In this document: one piece after another, positions 36,608 to 46,300 of the stretch | How positions within the stretch are numbered: position 1 is the first letter of the stretch | Layout: the number at the start of each line of letters is the position of its first letter | Assembly (NCBI GenBank): GCA_963680875.1 | Contig: OY804589.1 | Location: 25,842,353-25,906,352 of the forward strand | Reading direction: 5' to 3' | Length of the DNA: 64,000 nt | Source: Bathymodiolus brooksi | Taxonomy: Eukaryota; Mollusca; Bivalvia; Mytilida; Modiolidae | The notes under the pieces: model-generated | Databases searched by the model: none | The model's input: the letters and a program-made list of their open reading frames with translations, nothing else | What the model was told of the DNA's origin: nothing | Position numbers and translations under genes: made by a program

Positions 36608-38479
36608 AAACATCATTCAGTAGGGTTTCTAATTACAGTAACCATGTTAGAGGGAATATTGAGAAAAGGGAAAATCATTATGGAAAAAAAAAATAATAAG
36701 GTACACATTTTAATCAGAAAAATAATAAATGCAAATAACATGAACTCCAACAAAAAACTTTATATAATTTTAATGAATATATCCACAATGCTTAAAGATG
36801 TTTTCCGATTTTTCAAAGGTTACTCCATCAATAATACATGTGTAGCATCACAAATTGCTGTTCGAGTATGGTCAAAAGTAGTCACTGTCTGATCTTAATA
36901 TTTTCTTAATGATATGGAAACAAGATTCACATGTGTTAAGTTGAGGATGGTATGGAGGTTGAAATTTTAGAACAACTCCAGTCTGCATTAGTTATTGAGG
37001 CAAATAATTATTCACCATAATAGATTTAAAAATGGCATTATAGATAAACTAGTTTTTTTCTGGAGATTTCATGGCCAAGAGGGGGTGCGCATTATGCGCC
37101 TTATGCAACGGTAATGACAGTATTTCTTTTTATAGGTCATGTACATACATCTATATATATATATATAAGATGAGTTGAATTTTTTTCTGGGGAGTTTTAA
37201 TTGGGGTCAGGTCATTATTCCGACAGCCCATTATTCCGACAGCCCATTGCTCCGACGGCCCATTATTCTGACAGCCCATTGCTCCGACAGCTCATTTCTC
37301 CGACAACCCATTATTCCGTCAAAAATGGTCAAAAGTAGTATAATTATCATAAAACCTGTTGGTTTTTTTTCTATAATCTTTGTACTCATTGGGCGGATTG
37401 TTTCTGTATTAAACTGAAGGGTAAATATGGGGTCAAAGTCAAATGTCATGGTGCTAGCAGATTCCTTACATCATGACGACATGAGAAATATCAGTACCAA
37501 TTTCGGATGGTCTAACACTTCTACATTTTGGATTTAATCATGAAAAGTTTACACTGCCATCACTACGCGAGATGACACAAAAATTATTGGAGGGGGGGTT
37601 TCAATTTCTTGCCCTGATTTTTACCGGAAAAAAAATCTGTCCATACGAAAATCCCAGCCCCCGCCCCGTCCGTCCATAAACCTTGTAACCCTTCAAAACC
37701 GTCCAAAGTATTTTTTTTTTATTAAACTTTACACAAAGGAGTACACCATATGTAGATGTGCATGAAATAATTATAAAGGTTTGTTCTGACATTAACGGTT
37801 GCATTTAGGATACAGGGGGCGGAGGTAACCATTGTGAGTGAGCTAGTCTAGTTTGATCCTGGATCTAGAGAAAAAAAATGCCATTACCGTACATTATGAT
37901 TAATACAATAAAAAATTTCCATAAACTCCAGGAGGGGTGCTAAAATTAAAAAATAAAGATTTAATTTTAAGCAAAATTCGGTTGTTGTCGGAAGTATCAC
38001 GTCTAGACTCCCACAATTTGTGACCGGAGAGACACTGCCTTATGCTGTTCAACCGTATTGCGTTTTCTAATACGTTGTAGATACATTGTAAACCGATGAA
38101 TGCCTCCTTCACATGTACATTTAATGCCCATTAAATGTGCATCGCATGCTCTAAACGCTTCACACCTATGACAAGGAGTTTTCAGTTGGCATAAGTTACA
38201 CTGTAATAATACTATTTTTTGCACGTAGAGAAAATGTAAATATTTCCACGTAAATAATGGAAATCGCAAACGCTTTGACGTACGTGTGAAGGCATTAACC
38301 ATGTTGGATGCGCATTCAATTCGCATCATGAAACGTACGTCGGAACGCAGAATAAATGAACGTGTGTGGAAGCGGCATAATGCATATGGAAGGCATTCTA
38401 TTAGCCGCATATGTTGGTTGCCAATCGTGCTTCAACAGAAGTGATCGATGTATTTATTGACCTGAACAAGGGAACTGTC

Positions 38480-38712
38480 TACCTATCTTCGGAGCTTTTT
38501 CCATTCTTCTACATGTACATTGTGCTCCCTTTCTCTCCTTTTCTACTCTACGTCCTTCTTCAATTCTTAACTCTCGTCGCTTCCATGCGTATTGCTATCT
38601 TCCGTCATTTTGTCTTTCTCATGCTTCTCCCAGTTTACACTTGTTTCCTTCACTCCTCTTTTCTGGTTCCTTTGTGCAATGTACACAACTTTTTCTTCAA
38701 TTTTTAACTTTC
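38480..38712 (+). other. Pyrimidine-rich tract
   Basis: A tract of over 200 bp of mostly C and T on the plus strand inside the fold-back element. It yields an incidental Phe/Leu-rich open frame. On the minus strand it would be a purine-rich stretch just downstream of the possible exon at 38720-38887. Confidence 0.5.
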
Positions 38713-38719
38713 CCCATAC

Positions 38720-38887
38720 CAGGTCGGTCGATCATAATTGCCTTGAGCGGGGATGTACAGCCTAGGATAAAAGCTCCTTTTCCTTTCCAGAACATTCTGT
38801 CTAGGCCATGTTCCGTCAAGATTAGCCTGACCGACGGACCATCCTGTTGGATACACCTGGTTAAACCATGGATTTGTGGATTGAGTT
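38720..38887 (-). pseudogene. Possible captured exon inside the fold-back element
   Basis: On the minus strand a 168-nt block is open, with a non-repetitive, protein-like composition (for example STNPWFNQVYPTGWSVGQAN and RKRSFYPRLYIPAQGNYDRP). It is bracketed by an AG at 38888-38889 and a GTATGG donor-like site right after 38720. I do not recognise the protein. The surrounding element is non-autonomous, so this could be a host exon picked up by the transposon. An overlapping open frame in another minus-strand phase is an alternative. Confidence 0.3.
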
Positions 38888-39293
38888 CTATTTTGCATTG
38901 TCGACAAAATGGGCCGTCGGAGTAATGGGCTGCCGGATTAATGGGTTGTCGGAGTAATGGGCTGTCGGAGTTATGGGCTGTCGGAATAATGCTACGCACC
39001 CGTTTTAATCAATGAGTGATTAACTTCTCTCTTCCAGTCATACAATAAGAAGCTTAACTGTCCAACAATAGGATTCACCTGTAAACAAAGGCAATGGTAT
39101 TCCTTCAATAGATCAGTTCCAATTGCAGTTTTTTAAACTCCTAACACAATACCAATTGAAACATGGGTAAACTAACAGTGGGTCCGCTATGAAGTTTGTT
39201 TTCTTGTCATGATTATATCTCACATATTGCTCTGTTGACGTTAATGATAACTCGATCAATCCCTCAATTCATCCAGAAAACAGTGTGTTAAAA

Positions 39294-39489
39294 TAGGGTC
39301 TGTTTGCAGTTCTTTTCTTGATATATATAAAGGAGTGCCCCAAGGATCCATTCTGGGTTCTGTGATGTTTAATATCTTTATAAATAATATTTTTGATTTT
39401 GTAAAAAAGGGAGATCTGCACAATTACACAGATGATAATATTTTATCTTATGGAAGCAACAGTGTAGACGATGTTATTGAAACTCTTGA
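39294..39489 (+). pseudogene. LINE reverse transcriptase, 5' fragment
   Basis: The translation contains GVPQGSILG, then FNIFINNIFDFVKKG and NYTDDN. These are the RT palm motifs of non-LTR retrotransposons (PQGSxLGP block and the catalytic YxDD). The usual Ala in YADD is Thr here. A stop lies just upstream, so the 5' part of the LINE is missing, probably truncated on insertion. The frame stops at 39489 because a DNA element is inserted. The reading frame resumes in phase at 41571, where the sequence gives EQSDILIKWF. Confidence 0.85.
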
Positions 39490-39666
39490 CAGAGCTCCAG
39501 ATAAGCTGCGTATTTGCGTTTTTTACACTATAAAAACGAGTAAAAACGCATGTATTATCAGATCAGTGTACACATTACGCATACATACAATGTATTGCTG
39601 TGTAAGCAAACTTTCCAAATTCGGAGCGTACTTGTACGCTGTTAACGATAATACAGTCGTGTACAG

Positions 39667-40967
39667 CAGACTTCCCGAAACTTGCTGAGAAGTTGTCAGT
39701 CATTCGGACTGACAGACATGAAAATCTTGTCAGACCGAAAAATATTTTGCCGGTCCGAAAAAAATATCCCAAAAAATTCAGTTTGGCCTTTTTAAGAGTG
39801 ATTTACCCTAGTATTAGCAATTGGGCACCTGATTTCACCTCTGGTTTTTATAGAGGTTAAAGTAATTCAATTTTCAGTTTTCAGTGTTGTTCAAAATTGT
39901 ATATGTTATGTCTTTTATAGTGTGTGTCTCGAGTTTTGTTGTTTTTATGACCTTGTACTATAAGTCAATGGTTGTATGAAAGACGTCATGTCATTGGCTA
40001 ATATATGTACAAATAACCAATCGTGTCGTGATCGTGTTCACAAATGGGTTTGGTTGAAACCGGAAATGTATAAAAGGGGTACAATGAAAATTATGTAATT
40101 TAAAAATAAAATTAAACACTGATCAATGCCTTTCGAACAAAATCTGAGGTAACTATTATACCAAACATTCGGTATTACAGAGTTGGCGAAAACTTTTTTT
40201 TTCTGTCTGACATTGGGTCAGACAGGAACTGGGGTTCTGTCTTACCCATGGGCTTTGTGTCTGTCCCACCATTTTTTTGTAATATTGTATATAACCTGTC
40301 AAATTTTGTTTTTTTTTATACAGAACTGAATGCAAGATTACCTATAGTCATGATCATTAAACAACTCAATTAAATGTTTTTCTGTATACATATTTTTATC
40401 TAAAAAGATAAGGCAGATATAGCCAACAATCCGTATCTAATGGTCCGATCACGTTCCGAATATTATACATCAATGTCAGTTTCCGATTTACCTACATTTT
40501 TAATTTCAGTTAAGAATATGAATCTGCTGTCATCTTCAATATATAAGCATCTCAAAACATATTTAATTAAACACAAACAATCTTTGTTACTTGGGGAATG
40601 TGGAAGTAAACTTATTTCTGTGCTCAGTAATATATTTCAGTTTTAATGTTCCACGTTTTGCAGGTGCTGGTTCCTACTAAAAGGTTGTTTACATTGACGT
40701 ACATTTGTATAGGAGTTTCGATTACAAAGAGGAACGTGTCGGTCTGACAGAATAAATAAACAAATTTCAAGTCTCTGTCTGACATTTTAATAAAACTGAA
40801 AACGGAATTTAATGCCATTGGCAGTGGAAACTGGGAGGGAATACATTTCAATCGCCGGTCCTTTCAAATATCTATGTTTTACCGGACATTCGGTCCGATA
40901 TAAATTTTGAAATCGTCGGTCCTACTGCATTTCTGTCGGTCAGGACCGACGGTTTTCGGGAAGTCTG
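39667..40967. mobile_element. Nested 1.3-kb inverted-repeat element
   Basis: The ends are CAGACTTCCCGAAA at the left and TTTCGGGAAGTCTG at the right. Subterminal blocks of 'gtcagaccgaaaa' or 'ccggtccg' type at the left are mirrored by 'gtcggtcaggaccgacgg' at the right. The flanks 'gtaca' at 39661-39665 and 40968-40972 suggest a 5-bp TSD with one extra G at the left edge. It has the same CAG...CTG style of terminus as its host element. It has no transposase. Confidence 0.65.
39982..40077 (+). promoter_or_regulatory. CRE-half/CCAAT/TATA promoter-like cluster
   Basis: In order: 'gacgtcat' (39982-39989), an inverted CCAAT 'attgg' (39993-39997), a forward CCAAT (40017-40021) and TATAAAAGG (40069-40077). 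'aataaa' follows about 30 bp downstream. This spacing resembles an RNA polymerase II promoter or the U3 region of an LTR, but I could not find matching LTR ends. It lies inside the nested element. Confidence 0.45.
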
Positions 40968-41564
40968 GTACATTAACAATACATTTTTGTCTTTGAGAAA
41001 TTCCCCGTAATTACTTCCCTTTATACTTTTCGAAGGAGAGAGTGTATACATCCGAGGGGTACCGAATGTTTGCCTTTCTAAGCATCGATGTCAAAAGAGA
41101 TCTGATTAGATGTTTACGATAAATCATCCAATCGCAGTCAATATTACAAATAAATGCGGTGCTCCTTATAAGGAGTGGTTTATGTAATACGTATAGAACT
41201 CAAACGAAAGTAAATTTGGGAAAACGTTGTTCGTTGAAAATGAGTAAGAAATATAGTACTTATGCAAATAGCTTGACAGGGTATGGTGTCAGGTATATAA
41301 AGTAAACACAGAACAAAATATTTACAACATTCTATTAATAAATAAACATGACACAATCTGTCAAATTAAACAGAGATATACATTTCACTTGCATCCTGCG
41401 TTTATTGAATAACACTTGTGTCAAACATAATTTTAAAAGTGTACATGTAAGCAATCTTTTCTGAAGTAGAGAGTACAACAGTGCAAAGGTAATATGCAAA
41501 TACCCATCATTTTCAAAAGTAGGGGGTAATTACCCTTTGGACTTGAAAATTGTCTGGAGCTCTG

Positions 41565-42359
41565 TCTTGAAGAACAGAGTGATATACTTATTAAGTGGTT
41601 TACTGAAAATCACATGCAGGCTAATCCTGATAAATTTCAGGCAATTTCATGATCAATTGGTAGTAAAACACATGAGAAAAATTTAAGTTTTATGCTACAA
41701 GGAAATCAGATTGATTGTGAAGATGAAGTAAAACTTTTAGGTGTAACCTTTGATTTTAAATTAACATTTATGATTTAATTCTCATGTATCACATATTTGT
41801 AAAAAGGCTTCTCAGCAACTTAATGTTCTAAAACGCATTGGAAATAACTTGAGTAAACTTGGCAAGCTTACAAATTATTATTCTTTTATATTGTCAAATT
41901 TTAACTATTGCTCTTTAGTTTGGCATTTTTGTGGTGAAAGTAACACAAAGAAATTAGAGAAAATACAAGAAAGAGCTTTAAGGTTCATTTATAACGATTC
42001 AGACAGCTCCTACATGTATGAACATTTACTTGAAAAATCACAGTTACCTTCACTGAGATTAAGGAGATTACTTTCCATGGCTATAGAAGTTTTTAAGATA
42101 ATAAATAAACAAACTCCTGTATATTTACATGATTTAGTAACTATAAAGAAAAGTTCTTACTCTTTTAGATACAACGTACAACTGTCAACATACCAAGAGT
42201 TAACACCACCAGGTATGGTTTGCATTCACTGAGATATGGTGCAGCAAAATTGTGGAACGAACTTCCAAATGACTTGCGTGAGGGAATAAGTTTAAATAAT
42301 TTTAAAAACTTGATAAGCAAATGGGATGGGGATGGGTGCTCGTGTTCTTTTTGTTCCTA
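41565..42359 (+). pseudogene. LINE reverse transcriptase, 3' fragment
   Basis: The frame resumes in phase after the insertion: IKWFTENHMQANPDKFQAIS, an in-frame TGA near 41649, then VKLLGVTFDFKLTF. A frameshift near 41775 leads to the long C-terminal part (41849-42232: YYSFILSNFNYCSLVWHFCG, KIQERALRFIYND, SLRLRRLLSMAIEVFKIINK). Another frameshift near 42215 leads to LHSLRYGAAKLWNELPNDLR and a final CSCSFCS before the stop at 42359. These are typical of the RT thumb and C-terminus of CR1/Jockey-like LINEs. It cannot encode a working protein. Confidence 0.85.
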
Positions 42360-42457
42360 GAACTTTTTATTTTATTTTCCGTGCCATGTCTCAGTGATGT
42401 GCATTTAAAAATTTGGGTGTGCATTTAAAAATTTTTGTTTTCGCTTTGCTATGCATA
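42360..42457 (+). mobile_element. LINE 3' UTR and tail repeat
   Basis: After the RT stop come about 100 bp with two copies of 'gtgcatttaaaaattt' (near 42397 and 42420). This is consistent with the short 3' repeats that end many LINEs. The next element begins at the TA at 42458. Confidence 0.5.
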
Positions 42458-42459
42458 TA

Positions 42460-43224
42460 CAGTCATTGGCCATAAATGAGTTCCCAAAATGGCCGACGTC
42501 ATTTGCAAAAATTTGTTTCCAATTTTTTACTCCTTATTAAATCAGTGTTATTTACCTTTGATTAGTAACGTTCACATTTTACACAATGCCAAAATGTTCC
42601 AAAATTAGGCCAGTGACGTCATTTAAGGAAATACCTTGTAATTCGGTCAAAATATCGTCTGTCAAAAAATGGCACCGCATGGTAAACAAATGACACCAGA
42701 GGAGAAACAAATCATCGTAGCTTTGTCACAACAAGGATATTCTAGCTACAAAATTGCTGAAATGACGGGGAAAAACAGGAGAACAATCAGTAAATTTCTC
42801 AGGAGGCGACGGGTGCAAGGATCGGAAGAAAACTTACCGCGAAGTGGAAGGGGTAGAAAAACGGGAGTTCGGGGAGACAGGATTATGTACCGTATGCTTC
42901 GTTCGGACAGAAGACAAAGTTTAGGAGAAATAACAGACCAATTTAACCGCCAGTTTGTGACCAAAATTTCTTCTAGAACAGTTCGGAGGCATTTGAACTT
43001 TGAAGGACACAAAAAACATCCAGTTTGTAAGAAAACTATGATTTCACCTGTCAACCCAGAGAAAAGAAAACGATTTTGTCGATCAAATTTGATGTGGACA
43101 GTGAGAAATAATTGGAAAAAAGTTATTTTCAGTGATGAGACGAAGATTGAGATTGGAAATAACAGGAAAGTTTATGTTTGGCGTAAAGTGGATGAAAGAT
43201 TAAGACCGGTGCATCAGACTGGAT
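42460..43224 (+). pseudogene. Tc1/mariner transposase, N-terminal part
   Basis: The element starts after a TA (42458-42459) with CAGTCATTGGCC and a 5' UTR. The frame opens at ATG 42669 (MAPHGKQMTPEEKQ). Residues about 5-110 form the paired-like double helix-turn-helix DNA-binding region (YSSYKIAEMTGKNRRTISKF, then GRKTGVRG and ISSRTVRRHL). The first catalytic Asp is in VIFSDETKIE near residue 158. The frame is cut at about residue 185 by an insertion. Tc1-type transposases are normally about 340 residues. Confidence 0.9.
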
Positions 43225-44062
43225 GGTCCGGCCGCCAGATGTTCCGGACGGCCAAAATTGCTTAGGCAATTTGTTCCGGTTCGGAACTTTGAGCCTAGGC
43301 TATTTGTTCCGATGTCAGGCATTATGGGCCGACCTGCTTTTACATTTATAAACCTATATATATTTTGTAATTTACAACGTATTATCAATCAAAATATTCA
43401 TCTCGACTATGTGTGTATATATATTTATTAATTCGTAAATTCGTTTGTTTGTTTGTTTGTTGGCAAGCTCACTAAAATCGGAAATGCTGGTCAACGGTTT
43501 GATAAAATAGCGTAATACTATATGAACGTGAACACTTGTCATCTCAGTTCCACATTATTAAATTCATTTGTACGATATTTCACTGCACGTTAACATGGAC
43601 GAGTGTGCGTACTCGACACTAACAGAAAGTGAAAAAAGGAAGTTAAGGAAGCAAGCAAAACATTATGTCTCAAAGGATAACCTTTTATACTACGTTGGTG
43701 CAAAGGGAGAAACTAGACGAGTGGTCAGTTAGAGAAACAGAAAAGCATATAGGATCCTTCGTGCTTGCCATTCCGACAGTACCGCTGGTAAATATATCTC
43801 GTGCCGTGGTTTTGTGGCTATTGTGACTCTTAAAACCATACAAGAATGTTGTAGAGTTTGTAATAAAGGTTATTTCTTCTTGTGCCTTAATTTACGTCAA
43901 CTAGTATGATACTTTTGTTGCATTAGCTATTGCATTCAACTTGAGTCGGAACAAATTGCCTAGACCCGGACCATTCAGCCTAGGCTATTCATTCCGACCG
44001 GCCCTTTTAGCCTAGTCTGTGTATTCCGGCCGGCCTATCTGGCGGGTCGGAACAAATTGCCT
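43225..44062. mobile_element. MITE-like insertion in the Tc1 transposase
   Basis: It interrupts the transposase between ...RLRPV and TPECNG. The ends carry inverted copies of 'aggcaatttgttccg' (plus orientation near 43265, inverted near 44046 and again near 43950), with many 'ttccgg' and 'gcctaggctatt' blocks in opposite orientations near the two ends. The exact ends and TSD could not be fixed because the transposase flank is degenerate. The interior holds an H2C2-like exon. Confidence 0.7.
43595..43787 (+). pseudogene. H2C2 zinc-binding, integrase-like exon (captured)
   Basis: From the ATG at 43595 the reading is MDECAYSTLTESEKRKLRKQ, then KHYVSKDNLLYYVG and RRVVS, an in-frame TAG at 43730-43732, then YRILRACHSDSTAG up to a GTAAAT splice donor at 43788. 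The pattern His...LYYV...RRVV...ILRACHSDxTAG|H is that of the H2C2 zinc-binding domain N-terminal to retroviral-type integrases and of host proteins derived from Gypsy integrases. The exon ends in phase 1 exactly where the conserved Gly-His pair would be split. It is broken by the TAG and has no downstream exon in the window. Transfer into the MITE is inference. Confidence 0.65.
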
Positions 44063-44335
44063 GCTACACCGGAATGCAATGGGTTGTACCAGGGTCGAAA
44101 TTACAAAACGAAATTCTCTGTCATGTTCTGGGGCTGCATTTCGTATTATGGGGTAGGTACACTAACTCCAGTTGTTGGCAATTTAAATAGTGAAAAGTAT
44201 ATAAACATTTTAGATGACAATTTATGGCCGGTCATTGCCCAACATTTTCCTACAAGCTCCTACATATTCTAGGAGGACAATGCCCCATGCCATGGCGTAG
44301 TTGAAAAAAACAAAATTAATTATAAATGCCCTTCG
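44063..44335 (+). pseudogene. Tc1/mariner transposase, middle part
   Basis: The frame resumes with TPECNGLYQGRNYKTKFSVM, FWGCISYYGVGTLTPV, INILDDNLWPVI, then YIF, an in-frame TAG (44270-44272) where Gln is usual, and EDNAPCH, which holds the second catalytic Asp. The third catalytic residue, the C-terminus and the right TIR are missing, so the element was truncated. The following 60 bp are unrelated. Confidence 0.85.
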
Positions 44336-44749
44336 AGACCCTCATTCTCGTACTATGTTTAGAGATTAGTTATATCATTATTGGTTGATGTTATATGTAA
44401 ATAATTTGTATTACAATTGTGTAAACAGGGAGAGTTATCCTTATAATTGGGATGTTATTTAACTTCACTTGTATTTTCCTTTGAACTCTCACCGTGTCGT
44501 CACCCCCCTTTTTCATGTTTACAGTTACTGTACACACTATTATCGGTGATAATAATAAGTTATTACCTTATTCGGTATATTTGTTGGTACATCACAGTAG
44601 CTTTCATGTTATTTCCCCATAAATTAAACAAGTCCTATTTACGTTTTCATCATCCGACACACTTTGCCGTAAGACAAGGTCGGACGCCATTGTTGTCATA
44701 TTTAGACGCAATGCATCATGGTAAATCGTTGCAAATCTTCAGACGTAAA

Positions 44750-44828
44750 TGACGTCACGAGAGTGTCTTAACGTCACGTTATTCTTATGTTAGGAGCGTG
44801 TCGTGGACATGTCGTAAGGGTATAAATT
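44750..44828 (+). promoter_or_regulatory. CRE and TATA promoter of the LTR
   Basis: A perfect palindromic CRE, TGACGTCA (44750-44757), is followed by a second half-type site, ACGTCACG (44771-44778). TATAAATT comes at 44821-44828, and a 'ttcagtct' initiator-like sequence lies about 30 bp later near 44850. This is a standard arrangement of a CREB/ATF-responsive RNA polymerase II promoter. It would start transcription within the LTR-like block. Confidence 0.6.
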
Positions 44829-44984
44829 CGGAAGTAAAGAACACTCGGGTTCAGTCTTGTCTTAGCTGGGCGCCATTATCGAACACTTAATAATAAGGAG
44901 TCTCAGATCCGTAGATCGACACACAGTAGGAATCCAATAGCTCTACGTTAACAGTGGCGGATTTAGAGGGGGCGTGCGGGGCGT

Positions 44985-45003
44985 GCGCCCCCCCCCCCCC
45001 TAA
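44985..45003 (+). repeat. Poly-C run
   Basis: An uninterrupted run of about 15 C follows the left terminus of the 4.6-kb element, in the GC-rich subterminal region. It is mirrored by 'cgcccccct' at the other end. Confidence 0.8.
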
Positions 45004-45288
45004 AATTCGCAAAGCATATGTTATACAACGTTAATTAAGCAGTTCAATAAATAACTTTTTCATGAATGGTTAACTCGTGACCTGTAGTAAAATATTCTTA
45101 CACATTGTAAATACACGTTGGATGTGTTCGCTGATTCATATACGTATTCGCCGTCAGTAGTTCAAAGATTATTCCATTCTGATTGGTTCCGAGGTACCAG
45201 ACATCAACTATTTTCTCACGCTAATTAAACATTATTTCTGCAGTCAATTTTACAACTACATGTACACGTGCTATTTAGAAATCATAAA

Positions 45289-45368
45289 ATGGACGAAAAT
45301 TATAGACCAAGAAAACAAGCAAGATTGGATACATTTCTTATTCCTCGACGAGACAAGAAAGGTCAAAG
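45289..45368 (+). CDS. N-terminal exon of a hAT-like transposase with PIP-box-like motif
   Basis: From ATG 45289 the exon reads MDENYRPRKQARLDTFLIPR, then RDKKGQ, and ends at a GTAATT donor (45369). It encodes 26 full codons plus two bases. Short basic N-termini with a Q-x-x-L-D-x-F motif are common in hAT and ZMYM-type proteins. QARLDTFL fits a degenerate PCNA-interacting (PIP) box, Q-x-x-L-x-x-aromatic, with Leu in place of the second aromatic. Its location 340 bp inside the 4.6-kb element fits a transposase start exon. No following exon could be recognised, so the gene is probably dead. Confidence 0.5.
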
Positions 45369-46045
45369 GTAATTTAAAAAGTAAATTCAATCAATACTTC
45401 GAATAATTAATTTAACAATTGATCTCATTAATAAAACATACAACGAAAACCTATAACGAGAGAATCGGATGATGAAACTGAGACAGTGTGTAGATACTTG
45501 AGTGTCCCAAGAAAATGGTCACTTCTCTTTAAATAATGGGTCAAATAGTTCTTGAATTCGAAATTCTGCAATTTCATATGAAAAAAAAATATAAGTTTTA
45601 TTTGTATACAAATACCCGAAAATGTTGCCTTTTACTTTTCAAGTAAAGATCAGTAAAAATACGCGTTGGTATAGTGTACATTAAAATACAAAAGTAACAT
45701 ATTAATAAAAAAAAAATTAGCAGCAATTTATTTGTAACAATCTCTGCATCTGCCCGAGGTATCTGCACAAGAAAGTGTGAACACATCCTTTGTCCGGGTA
45801 CGTTTATATTATTTATATCTACCAATGGATGTCTGTACAATTTTTTTTACACATTTTTAGCAAAAAATTCTGACTACAATTTATTTGTAATAAATTAATA
45901 TCTACAACTGCACATGAGAGTGTGAAAATAATCTCGACAAAATGGTTTATGCATATCTCACACCTGATTTCCGTAAACATACTTCTCGAGAACTTTGATA
46001 CATTTTTGTTGTTTGATCTTTTAGTGTAATGAGGTTTTTACGCCC
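45369..46045. other. Eroded interior of the hAT-like element
   Basis: AT-rich sequence with two diverged copies of a block reading 'caatttatttgtaa' followed by 'tct(g/a)c' and 'gcac' (near 45722 and 45880). No coding signal was recognised. Confidence 0.4.
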
Positions 46046-46300
46046 GTTGCTCAAACACTTGATGTCCGTCCGTTCGTCCGTTCGTCTGTAAGATTTCTGC
46101 AATCCGCAACTCCCCTGACTGTAACCATGCAATGGATTGACTTAAACTGTATAATGTACTTGAAATACATTGTAGTTGTGCACAATGGTTTTTAGATTTT
46201 TCATTGAAGGCCGGATGGAGGGGGTAGGAGGATGATTCTGCAACCCGCAACTCCTAAATAACCACTCAATGGATTGAAGTGAAACTTAAACTACAAAGGA
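46046..46300. repeat. Mollusc 'gtccgtccgttcgtccg' repeat
   Basis: A 'gtccgtccgttcgtccgtt' run is followed by two copies of 'attctgcaa(t/c)ccgcaactcc' and 'caatggattga'. This motif set is familiar from mollusc genomes. Minus-strand open frames across it are incidental. Confidence 0.55.

Larger units (their letters stand above)
37202..39001. mobile_element. 1.8-kb fold-back element with 8-bp TSD
   Basis: It is flanked by the exact 8-bp repeat GTTTTAAT (37194-37201 and 39002-39009). The termini are inverted arrays of a 16-bp unit ('cattattccgacagcc'), about seven units at 37210-37325 and five or six inverted at 38905-38990. The extreme ends are GGGGTCAGG and, on the other strand, GGGTGCGTAG. 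The interior has no recognisable transposase. 8-bp TSDs occur in hAT and P-type families, and arrayed subterminal repeats are known in fold-back P relatives; placing it there is inference. It lies inside the right TIR of the 35788-39190 element. Confidence 0.85.
35788..39190. mobile_element. Long-TIR DNA element (outer), split by a later insertion
   Basis: The left arm (about 35788-36170) starts 'gcggacccactgttagttta'. Its inverted copy forms the right arm, now in two pieces: about 37025-37201 and 39010-39190. TIRs are therefore about 380 bp, and both termini abut TA. With the insertion 37202-39001 and one TSD copy removed, the element is about 1.6 kb and non-autonomous. The only things between the arms are AT-rich sequence and a SINE. 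The right arm is interrupted exactly where the inner element's TSD lies, so the inner element landed later. The TA flanks would suit a Tc1/mariner-like MITE, but the family is not established. Confidence 0.8.
39490..41564. mobile_element. 2.1-kb CAG...CTG element inserted in the LINE
   Basis: The terminal inverted repeats are CAGAGCTCCAGATAA at the left and, inverted, CAGAGCTCCAGACAA at the right. It is flanked by the 6-bp duplication TCTTGA (39484-39489 and 41565-41570). Removing the insert plus one TSD copy restores the LINE frame exactly. The CAGAG terminus resembles hAT elements, but their TSD is usually 8 bp, so assignment is tentative. No transposase is visible, so it is non-autonomous, and it contains another nested element. 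Confidence 0.88.

Noticed and set aside
36211..36892. Overlapping frames of 70-135 codons on both strands
   Set aside because: They run across a SINE with a clear TSD and AT-rich TIR-element interior; no protein family resemblance.
38003..38410. 135-codon minus-strand frame with several Cys
   Set aside because: It lies inside a non-autonomous fold-back element, has no recognisable domain or splice context, and the Cys spacing fits no zinc motif I know. Kept only as a possibility for a protein search.
39899..40190. Solo LTR around the TATA box at 40069
   Set aside because: Promoter motifs and an 'aataaa' are present, but no matching TG...CA ends with a TSD could be found, so only the promoter-like cluster is reported.
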